Under the pieces are notes generated by a model. That model was not told the origin of the DNA. It made no database searches and saw nothing but the letters and a program-made list of their open reading frames with translations. This document shows positions 21,661 to 33,297 of a DNA stretch of 64,000 nt, piece after piece. The stretch's first letter is position 1. Every line of letters starts with the position of its first letter. The stretch covers positions 733,053 through 797,052 of the forward strand of contig JAJOZX010001869.1 of NCBI GenBank assembly GCA_023014485.1, written 5' to 3'. The translations under genes and the position numbers were made by a program. The stretch is from Bathynomus jamesi. Taxonomy: Eukaryota; Arthropoda; Malacostraca; Isopoda; Cirolanidae.

Positions 21661-23805
21661 TAGGCGACTTTAGTATCACAGCCGGTTGGCTTAGAAGGGG
21701 TAATCGTCTTGGCGTAGCGTATACATATATATATGTATCATACATATGTATCATATATATATTAATGTACAAGAATGTAGAGGCAGCCATCTGTCAGCCA
21801 GGAGAGAGTGCAAATATTTAGAGGGGCACTGCCATGGCGCAGCCAGTCGTATGTGGCTTAATCGTACACAGTTATTTCCTTTTACGTACGTATAAAGAAG
21901 AATTAAAACGCACACGCACACTGCATCGTATATATATATTGTTATGTATGAGAATAATGATGAGGTTAAAATAATTACTGGTTATAATTAAACCCCAAAT
22001 TGATTGCTCATGCAAGAAGCAGAATAAATTTTATGTGTAAAATTCATATAAACAAGCGAATACTCAAACGGAAAACCAAGATCACTTAAAAGAAAGAATG
22101 CGTTTGTTCGTTAGAAACGCGGGACACTTCAGATAGTTCGGGCGAAAACGAGGCTTTGTAAATTCATAAGTACATGGATTTAAAACATAAAGGTTGAAAT
22201 ACTCGCGTAAATTAAAGAAAGGGACATGAATTTAATTGTCTATTCAATTCTAAATAATTCGGTTAAAAATAACCTATGAAGGATACCCCGATACTAGGGA
22301 AACTAAATTAAATGTAAAAAGTACATTTACAAACAAAACGTAGGTATTCAGACGCGTGAATTTCCGCGTCTTACCTCGAAGCACAGAGAGGGTATGAGAG
22401 AAGGCGGAAAACCGTTAGGGCAGTGTATTCCCAAACCGTGGTCAAAGAAAGTCGTTCTCACGAACCCTGTGTTTTCAAATTAAATAAGAATTAAAAGTAA
22501 TTCTTCCTGTAAGAACATAAAACGAGTTCTTAACGAAAGTGGCAAGTATATAAAATTATACAGTGCTGTCATGATAAAGCGTGCCATAATTAAAAGTAAG
22601 GATCGTTGCTCTAATTCTGCATAAAGTACACGCCTCGCTTACCTAAAAGTGAAAGTTCGCATCTGAAATAATTCAACTAAGGCTTCCTCTAAAAAGAGAA
22701 AGAAAACGACGGAGACTCCGTATATTGAAAACGGACTCTGAACAATCGGTAGAAATAAATGATACGATTATAATGTACACATTCTCAAGAGAATAATTGC
22801 CACTGTGAAAAAGGAAGTAGGTAAAAAGGTAACTAAGGTATGCATTAAATATTATACAGTAATTGCAATGGTCAAATAACCAAACGGCTATATTAAGTTA
22901 GATAACTACCAATTGTAGATTAAACTTGTATAACAGTCAAATATGAAAGCTCGTGCAGCTTATTTGTCTCAAATATCTTTCTTTTAAAGAAAATAATTGA
23001 GGGTAAAGTCCATAATTGAAATGGTCAAAGTAACCAGATAGGATTAAAATAATTCTATAAAATAGTATTACGTACAATAATAAAGTCAAAAGGCCGGGTA
23101 GAGAACAAATCGTTGTTCTAAAATTTAAGTCAATTAACCCTTTAACGCAGGAATTGTTTGTAGGGTTAAGTTATGAATGCGTGTATTTGAAACGTTATCA
23201 ATATGCAGCGGTCGTCCTTTTAAGGTTAAATAGTGTTTTAAAATTGTAGTATGGGCGCGATTAATCAATTTTTATGACCTGGCATATTACAAGAGGACGG
23301 TATTCACTTAAATAACTACCAGTTGTAGATTCAAATTGTCTACCAGTCAAATGTAAAGTGTTCATGCATTTTAATTAATTGACTTATGATTAAGTATCAT
23401 TCTTTTCATGGTAATTGATTCCATGCCAAAACATTTGGCCACAGTCATATGTCGACTGAATTATGTTAATTCTAAATATCAGTTCTTGAAGTAAGAATTA
23501 ATGTCTCAAGTGTCATTTCCATAAACAAATCTTTATTACTGTCAAAAGTGTTATTTGCACTATAATTGATTTTAAGTTCTTGAATATACTATTTTTGTAA
23601 AAAGGTGTATAATTATCCCCCTAAACGCGAATTAACAGAGAAATACAAAAGTATAAATATCATCAATGATATATAACCTTGGGTAAAATGAATGATGTGG
23701 TTTAATTGACAACAGGTCAAAGAAAGGTATAATTAATGCCAATAAATTCGTAACTAAAAGTAAATACATAAAGTATAAACAAAAATTAAACCACCTCGTT
23801 ACGTT

Positions 23806-23810
<5 letters not shown>

Positions 23811-23858
<48 letters not shown>

Positions 23859-23948
23859 TATACACCCATCAACACAGTTATTTCCTTATACGTATAAAGA
23901 AGAATTAAATCACACATCACTCAAAAACAGCAAAACGCACACTGTATC

Positions 23949-24006
<58 letters not shown>
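23811..24006. repeat. Paired (TA)n microsatellites
   Basis: Two TA runs (about 40 and 54 bp) flank a 100-bp segment with the recurrent motif CAGTTATTTCCTTATACGTA. Confidence 0.85.
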
Positions 24007-24010
<4 letters not shown>

Positions 24011-24458
24011 CTTGAATAATAGAAATTAAACACAACTACATCATTCTGTTTATTTAATATATGAGTATTTCCAATATACATTAGTCGCAAAACAATTGGA
24101 TTTATTTAACATGGACGAAGAATTGCATTAACCGCTAAAACAGGAATAATTAACATGACCAGTAGAGAAGAATTGAGTTTACCGTATTCAAGAATAATTT
24201 CATGCCAAAAGACACATTTGCAATCATCCCGTGAAACATCCCAAGAAACCTGTAAAAATGTATTAAATAAATATTTTTTTGAACTAATAAGGTTATTTCC
24301 ATGAAAACATCCAAATCAAAAGAATGATATTTCTTTAGCTATCTTTAAGTGTAATATATATATATATTATATATATATATATATGAATAGAAACGACATA
24401 AGTATTAAGGAACGTTTCTGCACACGAGGAGGAGAGATAACGAAATAATGAAAAATGA

Positions 24459-24533
24459 GGCGAACCGCCTGGGAATCGAACCCAGGGCCTTCCAATTGCC
24501 GGTCGGACGCTCTACCATTATGCTACGGACCTC
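24459..24533 (-). tRNA. tRNA-like sequence, unit 1 (likely pseudo-tRNA)
   Basis: Minus strand: a perfect T arm (CTGGG TTCGATT CCCAG, B-box GGTTCGATTCC), a 5-bp anticodon stem TCCGA/TTGGA whose loop would place GGC (Ala) as anticodon, and a D arm AGCATAATGGTAGAGC. The acceptor stem pairs only imperfectly and loop position 33 is C, not T, so function is doubtful. Confidence 0.4.
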
Positions 24534-24722
24534 ACTCAATCACAAATCGAAATTCTCCCAAATAGGGCAGAAACCAATGCCCTCAGAGAGCACCCTCGCA
24601 AATCGTGAATATGCGCAAATAACTGCAATGACCGCGCAGTATATAAATGAATAGAAACGACATAAGTATTAAGGAACGTTTCTGCACACGAGGAGGAGAG
24701 ATAACGAAATAATGAAAAATGA

Positions 24723-24797
24723 GGCGAACCGCCTGGGAATCGAACCCAGGGCCTTCCAATTGCCGGTCGGACGCTCTACCATTATGCTACGGACCTC
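24723..24797 (-). tRNA. tRNA-like sequence, unit 2
   Basis: Identical to the unit 1 block, 264 bp downstream. Confidence 0.4.
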
Positions 24798-24986
24798 ACT
24801 CAATCACAAATCGAAATTCTCCCAAATAGGGCAGAAACCAATGCCCTCAGAGAGCACCCTCGCAAATCGTGAATATGCGCAAATAACTGCAATGACCGCG
24901 CAGTATATAAATGAATAGAAACGACATAAGTATTAAGGAACGTTTCTGCACACGAGGAGGAGAGATAACGAAATAATGAAAAATGA

Positions 24987-25061
24987 GGCGAACCGCCTGG
25001 GAATCGAACCCAGGGCCTTCCAATTGCCGGTCGGACGCTCTACCATTATGCTACGGACCTC
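24987..25061 (-). tRNA. tRNA-like sequence, unit 3
   Basis: Identical to the unit 1 block. Confidence 0.4.
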
Positions 25062-25250
25062 ACTCAATCACAAATCGAAATTCTCCCAAATAGGGCAGAA
25101 ACCAATGCCCTCAGAGAGCACCCTCGCAAATCGTGAATATGCGCAAATAACTGCAATGACCGCGCAGTATATAAATGAATAGAAACGACATAAGTATTAA
25201 GGAACGTTTCTGCACACGAGGAGGAGAGATAACGAAATAATGAAAAATGA

Positions 25251-25325
25251 GGCGAACCGCCTGGGAATCGAACCCAGGGCCTTCCAATTGCCGGTCGGAC
25301 GCTCTACCATTATGCTACGGACCTC
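25251..25325 (-). tRNA. tRNA-like sequence, unit 4
   Basis: Identical to the unit 1 block. Confidence 0.4.
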
Positions 25326-25513
25326 ACTCAATCACAAATCGAAATTCTCCCAAATAGGGCAGAAACCAATGCCCTCAGAGAGCACCCTCGCAAATCGTGA
25401 ATATGCGCAAAAACTGCAATGACCGCGCAGTATATAAATGAATAGAAACGACATAAGTATTAAGGAACGTTTCTGCACACGAGGAGGAGAGATAACGAAA
25501 TAATGAAAAATGA

Positions 25514-25588
25514 GGCGAACCGCCTGGGAATCGAACCCAGGGCCTTCCAATTGCCGGTCGGACGCTCTACCATTATGCTACGGACCTC
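25514..25588 (-). tRNA. tRNA-like sequence, unit 5
   Basis: Identical to the unit 1 block. The unit is truncated shortly after it by the LINE beginning at about 25606. Confidence 0.4.
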
Positions 25589-25605
25589 ACTCAATCACAA
25601 ATTTG

Positions 25606-28600
25606 CTGTTGTGGCGGTTACACGTGTTTCGATCGAAGTCCGAATAAAAGCGATATTACAGTAAAAATCCTGCAGTTAATCAGTTTTAAACGGTGCCGAT
25701 ATTGTGAGTTAGTTGATAGTGCATAGCGGTATTTCTTTTTAAAAAAGTAAAAATCGCGGCGTATACCAAAAAAGTGAATAAAATCAAAGTGAATTAATAT
25801 ATACAGCATTTGTTTTTATTTTTCCGAGTCTCTTTGTGAGGAAAGTTTTGTTTTTTGAAGTGCCCGCAAATATCCCCCCATTATCCCCCGCAGCCACGGT
25901 CGAGAGGACCAATCAGTGAGAAGTATACAGCGTGCCACATCCCCTACCCTGGAGTAACGGAAAATTCTTTCCCTCACACAGCTTGAGTCATCCCCCACCC
26001 AATACCTCCCATAATACCCCCTGTATATATGTATATATGAACATATATATATGAATGTATATATGAATGTATATATGAACATCCCCCAATATGCAATTTC
26101 TTCTATAATAATGGTCGTTGTAAATTTGGAGACGGATGTAAATTCTACCACCCGGACATTTGCAGAACTTACGCAAAATATGGAACCTGCAAATTCGGGA
26201 ATAAATGCTACTATCAACATCTCCCGACGGACTCAACGAACAAAGGAAAAAGTTTAAATGACAATAGGAATAAAAATAACAATAGGAACAACAATCGGAA
26301 CACAATAAGCGAACAAGAAAATTTTTTCAACATCTCAGACACCTTACGAATGCTAAATGTCATCCACATGCTGTTGACACAGCTGGAAACCCCCGAGCCA
26401 AATCGCTACCGGGCAAGAAGCTACCAATACAAGTAGGAGGAAACGGATCTCTTTCGGAGGATCATAGAGCAACGAATCAAGCGATATCGAAGGAAAACGA
26501 ACTTCAAGTGCACAAGGGGCAACGAAAAACAGAGAACATAAAAATTGTCCTGGCTAATATTCAAGGAATAAGACCAAACCAATCACTCAATAAGGTTTCG
26601 TACCTGAAAGGATTTATGGACGAAACAAGGGCGGACATCGCATGCCTCACAGAAACTCATCTTAAAGATTGCCAAGGAAATTGTGAAAACTGCGAACATT
26701 GTATTGATAAGAAAGAGATAAATATAGAGGGCTTCAACTTACTAAGAGCGGATAGAACGACGAGACGGAAAGGTGGCTGTGCTATATATGTACAGGAAGT
26801 CATATGACAGAGACGATAATAAGTAAAAAACAGCTATGTGGAACTCCTAGCAGTGAAAATAGAAAAACTAAACTTGATAGTAATAGTCATCTATAGACCT
26901 CCAAGCACCCCAACCGAAAAATTCTCGGAGGCCATTGATGACATTAGAAAGCTAATAAAGGCCATAAACCCTCCATCCCCCAATATAATGATCTGCGGAG
27001 ACTTTAACTTCCCATTTATAAAATACAAAAAGGTGAATAGGAATATATATATTCACCAGGACAAGGGGGCACAAGAGAAGATCAGGAACAAGCAAAAATA
27101 TGATGGCTCTCACAAACGAGTTTATGCTGACACAGGAGATAACAGAAAATACCAGAAAAAATAACTGCCTGGATCTGGTATTCACGAATAACACGAACTT
27201 GATTGCTGATAAAAAATAACCCCAACCATTATCTCAGACCACAACTTAATCGAGATATCAACAAATATGATGCAGCATTAGAAGACAATACACATATTGT
27301 GGAAAGAAGTAAATTCGGGGCCTTTAACTTAAACTCGAAGACTATAAATTGGGAAGCAATCAGATCGCACATGGCCCAAATAGAATGGAGAACAATTTTC
27401 GAGAATAAAACAACGTAAGAAATGCTAACAACTTTGGAGGAAAAAACGCTGAGAATTTTAGAAAAATATGCTCCGAAATCACAGCCAAAAGGAAAGAGGA
27501 GCTGGCTAGAAAGGCAAAAGAGAAGACTATTCCGCAAAAGAAAGAGAGTGGAGGCGAAGTTAGGAAACTGCGGAGATAATGACAGGAAAACAATAAAAGA
27601 AAAACTGGAGGGTATCGATAGGGAAATACAAGCCCTGATTAAGGACCATACAGAGAGGGAAGAGGAAAAGGCGGTAGAAGCAATAAAGGAAAATCCAAAA
27701 TACTTCTAAAGCTATGCAAAAAGGAAAACAAAAACGCGCGCCGCTATTGGGCCCTTAAGGACGGGAAATAATGAACTAACCGACGATCCAAAAGAAATAT
27801 CTGATACATTGAGAGCTCAATATGAATCAGTTTTCAGTACCCCAAAAAGTGACAAAGCGATACCTGACATAAATGCATTCTTTGAAGAGGAATTGCAAGG
27901 AGAGTATATAACAGACTTTGAGTTTACACCAGAAGATGTAGCGAGAGCTATAGAACAAATGAAACTACATTCAGCTGCAGGTCCGGACAATTGGAACGCA
28001 TTATTGATTAAAAACTGTAAAAATGAAATAGCTACACCTTTATACTGGATATGGAGAAGATCCCTAGACACTGGGGAAATACCGAGCATCTTTAAAAGAG
28101 CAAACATTGTCCCTATATATAAAGGAGGGGACAGATCTCAAGCAAAGAACTATAGACCAGTGTCATTAACGTCCCACCTCACCAAAGTATTTGAAAGAAT
28201 AGTTAGACAGAAAATTTATGACTTCCTGGAGACACGGGAAAGATTCAACGAAAATCAGCATGGATTCCGATCAGGTAGATCATGCCTATCACAACTAATA
28301 GAGCACTACAACAATATCCTAGATGCATTGGAAGGCAAAGACAACTACGATGTTATATACACAGATTTTGCTAAAGCTTTCGATAAATGTGACCATGGTA
28401 TAATAAGACATAAAATTAAAGACATGGGAATAACAGGCAAAGTGGGAAAATGGATCTACAACTTCCTTAGTGATCGTCTGCAGGTCGTCAAAATTCAAGG
28501 TATATCATCATCAGAATCGGAAGTACGCAGCTCAGTACCACAAGGGACAGTACTGGCCCCACTCCTGTTCATTATCATGCTAACAGACATAGACAGCGGA

Positions 28601-29603
28601 GTAAACAGCAATAGTATAGTAACATCCTTTGCAGACGATACAAAGATCAGCAGAAAAATCAGCGATGTACATGACGTGGAGGCCTTGCAGAGGGACACGA
28701 ACAAAATATACAAATGGTCAGAAGACAACAACATGTCATTCAACGCCGAGAAATTTCAGCTCTTGAGATATGGTAGAAAAGAAGAACTTAAACAGACTGC
28801 ATATTATGCTCCAGATAGACAGGAAATTCAGAGAAGCATGAAAGCGATTGATCTCGGGATAATAATGACAGATGATGCGAAATTCGAAAACAAAATCAGA
28901 TAGCGATAAATAAAGCAAAAAGAGTCGCCGGACAGGTTCTAAGAACGTTCAAGAGAAGGGACAGGACAGTAATGATTCCCCTGCTAAAAACACTGATTAT
29001 ACCAAAACTTGAATACTGCTCAGTTTTGACGTCCCCATATAAAAGGGAAGAAACTAATAAACTAGAAGAAACGCAAAGGCATTTCACAGCCAAGATTGAT
29101 GGCTGCAAAGAACTCAACTACTGGGAAAGACTACGTAAACTAAATCTGTACTCACTGGAAAGAAGAAGAGAGAGGTACATCATAATCTACATATGGAAAA
29201 TGATCGAAAAACTGGTACCAAACCTAAAACTAAACCCAATTACCATTCAAACAACACTGGAAAATAGGAAAGGCAGAATGTGTAGTGTTCCCAAATTAAA
29301 AGCACGACAAGGGACCTCCTCAACCCTGAAGGAAAATAGCTTGGTTGTCAGGGGGCCAAGACTTTTCAACCAGCTTCCTAAGGACCTCAGAAACGTAACG
29401 GGGTCAAAGTTGAAGTCTTCAAGAAAAGACTGGATGCCTAGCTCAGGACAGTACCAGATGAGCCGGGCATGCCTGGCTATGTACGGTGGAGAGCGCAAGA
29501 AAGTAACTCGCTCCTCCACCAGGCCAGACCTAGAGGCGGGGCCACCAGCTTGACCTCCGTGTGAAGAGAGACCAACACACGAAACAACATAAGATAAGAT
29601 TAA
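25606..29603 (+). mobile_element. CR1/jockey-like LINE, copy 1 (4.0 kb, internally deleted)
   Basis: The 5' UTR (from CGGTTACACGTGTTTCGATC) matches the 5' UTR of copy 2 at 37640-37898. Near 26020-26080 the element jumps from the 5' UTR (ATACCTCCCATAATACCCC) through a short ATATGAA-type repeat into the second zinc finger, so it lacks ORF1 and the first finger present in copy 2. The 3' end has a TAAGAT-type tail at 29591-29605. Confidence 0.8.
26092..29553 (+). pseudogene. LINE copy 1 ORF2: CCCH fingers, endonuclease, RT
   Basis: Two CCCH fingers (CX8CX5CX3H twice) at 26092-26220; an Asn-rich linker; an APE-type endonuclease from about 26540 (VLANIQGI, CLTETHLKD, MICGDFNFP); an RT at 27809-28903 with YRPVSLTSH, TDFAKAFDKCDHGI, SSVPQGTVLAPLLF and the catalytic FADD; and a C-terminal region with FNQLPKDLRNVTG. 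Frame changes occur near 26805, 27170-27205 and 28903, plus a stop near 27418 and another near 27709. FADD instead of YADD fits the CR1/L2/jockey side of the LINE tree (family knowledge). Not functional. Confidence 0.75.
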
Positions 29604-29629
29604 GATATATACATATACATATATATATA

Positions 29630-30589
<960 letters not shown>

Positions 30590-30961
30590 CAGGGCGTCTC
30601 AAAAAAATGTATACACACTTTAAATACTTATAAAGGCAGTGTTAATTAAAATACATTTCATTTTCAAAATGTAATAGAATCTACAGACATTATTTAATTG
30701 TTTTGTCAACGCCTGTTTTCAAACTGACGTCCGTTCTGGTCCAGGCACTGCTGATAACGCGAAGCAATGGAATCGCAAACATCACGAAACATTTCGTTTG
30801 GTATTTGTGTGCATTATCGTTCAATGGCTGCTCTCAATTCAGCGACTGTTGCAGGTTTTATAGCGTAGACTTTGTCTTTTAAGTATCCCCATAAAAAAAA
30901 GTCTATTGGTGTGGGGTCTGGTGAACGCGGAGGGTATTTTAATTTTGTTACTGTTCCGTAC
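30590..30961 (-). mobile_element. DD41D-type mariner fragment
   Basis: The left end CAGGGCGTCTCAAAAAAATG is preceded by TA. The minus strand encodes the C-terminal part of a DD41D transposase: PPRSPDPTPIDFFLWGYLKD with the third Asp, then AELRAAIERE-type helix and RYQQCLDQNG. It is cut at 30961 where LINE copy 2 ends. It belongs to a different family from 418-2023. Confidence 0.7.
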
Positions 30962-32456
30962 GTTGGTCTCTCTTCACACGAAGGTCAAGCTGGTGGCCCC
31001 GCCTCTAAGTCTGGCTTGATGGAGGAGGGAGTTGCTCTCTTGCGCTCTCCACCGTGCACAGCCAGGTACACCCGGCTCATCTGGTACCGTCCTGAGCCAG
31101 GCATCTATTCTTCTCATGAAGACTTCAACTTTGACCCCTGTAACGTTTCTGAGATCCTTTGGAAGCTGGTTAAAAAGTCTTGGTCCCCTGACTACCAAGC
31201 TATTTCCCTTCAGTGTTGAGGAGGTCCCTTGTCAAGCTTTTAATTTGGGAACACTACACATTCTCCCTTTCCTATTTTCTAGTGTTGTTTGAATGGTAAT
31301 TGGATTTAGTTTGAGGTTTGGTACCAGTTTTTCTATCAGTTTCTATATGTAGATTATGGTGTACCTCTCTCTTCTTCTTTCCGGGGAGTACAGATTTAGT
31401 TTACGTAGTCTTTCCCAGTAGTTGAGTTCTTTGCAACCATCAATCTTGGCTGTGAAATGTCTCTGCGTTTCTTTTAGTTTATTAATTTCTTCCTTTTGAT
31501 ATGAGGACGTCAAAACTGAGTAGTATTCGAGTTTTAGTATAATCAGTGTTTTTAGCAGGGGAATCATTACTGTCCTGTCCCTTCTTTTGAACGTTCTTAG
31601 TTCCTGTCCCGCGACTCTTTTTGCTTTTTTATCGCTATCTGATTTTGTGTTTCGAATTTGGCATCATCGGTCATTATCACCCCCAGATCCATCGCTTTTG
31701 TGCTTCTCTGAATTTCTTGTCTATCTGGAGCACAATATGCAGTCTGTTTAAATTCCTCTTTTCTACCATATCTCAAGAGCTGAAATTTCTCGGTGTTAAA
31801 TGTCATGTTGTAGTCTTCTGACCATTTGTATATTTTGTTCGTGTCCCTCTGCAAGGCCTCCACTTCATTTACATCGCTGATTTTTCTGCTGATCTTTGTA
31901 TCGTCTGCAAAGGATATTACTATACTGTTGCTGTTTACTCAGCTGTCTCTGTCTGTTAGCATGATAATGAACAGGAGTTGTGTCAGCACTGTACCTTGTG
32001 GTACTGAGCTGCGTACTTCTGATTCTGATGATGATATACCTTCAATTTTGACGACCTGTAGACGTTCTCTGAGGAAGTTGTAGGTCCACTTTCCCACTTT
32101 GCCTGTTATCCCATATATTTCATTTTGTGTTATTATACCGTGATCACATTTGTCAAATGTTTTAGCAAAATCTGTGTATATGACATCGTAGTTGTCATTG
32201 CCTTCCATTGCATCGAGAGTATTGTTGTAGTGTTCTATTAGTTGTGATAGGCATGATGTACCTGATCGGAATCCGTGCTGATTTTCGTTGAATCTTTCCA
32301 GTGTCTCCAAGAACTCATAAATTTTCTCTCTACCTATTCTTTCAAATACTTTGGTGAGGTGGGACGTCAATGACACTGGTGTATAGTTCTTTGCTTGAGA
32401 TCTGTCCCCTCCTTTATATATAGGGACGATGTTTGCTTTTTTCAAGATGCTCGGTA

Positions 32457-33297
32457 CACTAGCGTAGCTATAGGGGGGCGGAGGGGGCGGTCCGCCCCGG
32501 GCGGCACTTTTTGAGGAGCGGCACTTTTGGTCTACTGCAATGAAAAAAAAAGGTTTTTTTTATGTCGGGACAGTAGAAGGATACAAGACGCCAGACAATT
32601 TTATTTTTCCACGAAAACACTGCTTACTTCGTTAATTTCCGACAATGGTAAGGATGGTGTTCCCTTGAAGATGGCCTTATTGACCATCATACCTATTTAA
32701 GCGCTTAGTTGTTCTTAATTAATAATAGCATTGGTATAAATGCATTTATTTCATTAAAAAGGGAAATAACCCATAAAGTTCTGTAAATACGTTATAATCT
32801 ATAAATATACGTTTAATATTTATAAATAATCAATATCAAAACTAATATGCTGGTATTAGTTGTATAACTCGGTTCCAAATATTGTAATACTGCTGCGGAT
32901 TTTTCTCACAATTGCTGTTAGTGTTGCTAGCTGTGAGAGGAGTTTTTCTAAACTAAAACTGATAAAGAATTACCTAAGATCTACTATGAGCACCTTGCGG
33001 TTGAGAAATCTTGCCATACTGTCTATAGAACAACAATTGACAGACGAAATAGACTTCGACAAAGTCATCGAAGATTTTGCTAACAGAAAAGCAAGAAAAA
33101 TAACTGTGTAGAATGTTGTAGTTAATTTTTTCACTTCAGAAGTAAACATGTTGTCCTAATATTTTTCACAGGTTTTTTTCTATACGTCTTTTTCACTTTT
33201 TGTTTAAGTATGTTTGTTATGTGTATTGTGTTGTGTTTCAGGGGGGCGGCAAACTCAAGGACCGCCCCGGGCGGCACAAACTCTAGCTACGCCACTG
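32457..33297 (+). mobile_element. hAT element, internally deleted, with 8-bp target duplication
   Basis: Ends CACTAGCGTAGCTATAG and CTCTAGCTACGCCACTG are imperfect inverted repeats. Flanks GCTCGGTA (32449-32456) and GCTTGGTA (33298-33305) are an 8-bp duplication with one change. LINE copy 1 shows the empty site (TACCGAGC near 28080). G-rich subterminal blocks (GGCGGTCCGCCCCGGGCGGC type) occur at both ends. Confidence 0.9.
32860..33111 (+). pseudogene. hAT transposase C-terminal dimerisation domain
   Basis: A remnant of about 80 residues with SVASCERSFSKLKLIKNYLR and LRNLAILSIEQQ, the hATC dimerisation signature that ends hAT transposases. The rest of the transposase, including the DDE core, is missing from this 841-bp copy. 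Confidence 0.85.

Larger units (their letters stand above)
21023..24384. other. Non-coding repeat region
   Basis: No gene is recognised. Contents: a dispersed repeat at about 21440-21660 (shared with 61415-61680), the motif TTATTTCCTTTTACG at 21872 repeated at 23877 and 30404, two degenerate copies of ACTACCARTTGTAGATT at 22907 and 23315, and long TA runs at 23811-23850, 23953-24006 and 24354-24384. Confidence 0.55.
24385..25604. repeat. 264-bp tandem array with a tRNA-like sequence per unit
   Basis: Units start at 24385, 24649, 24913, 25177 and 25440 with near-perfect identity. The fourth unit is 1 bp shorter (AAAAACT in place of AAATAACT), and the fifth is cut at about 25604 by a LINE 5' end. 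Each unit has a minus-strand tRNA-like block, then a unique segment. The near-perfect copies imply recent amplification. Plus-strand frames through it are artefacts. Confidence 0.9.

Noticed and set aside
24448..25422. Repeated 68-codon plus-strand frames
   Set aside because: They run antisense through the tRNA-like blocks of the 264-bp array and repeat only because the array does; no coding signal beyond repetition.
24385..25604. CRISPR array
   Set aside because: Tandem units are contiguous 264-mers with no spacer variation and the genome is eukaryotic.
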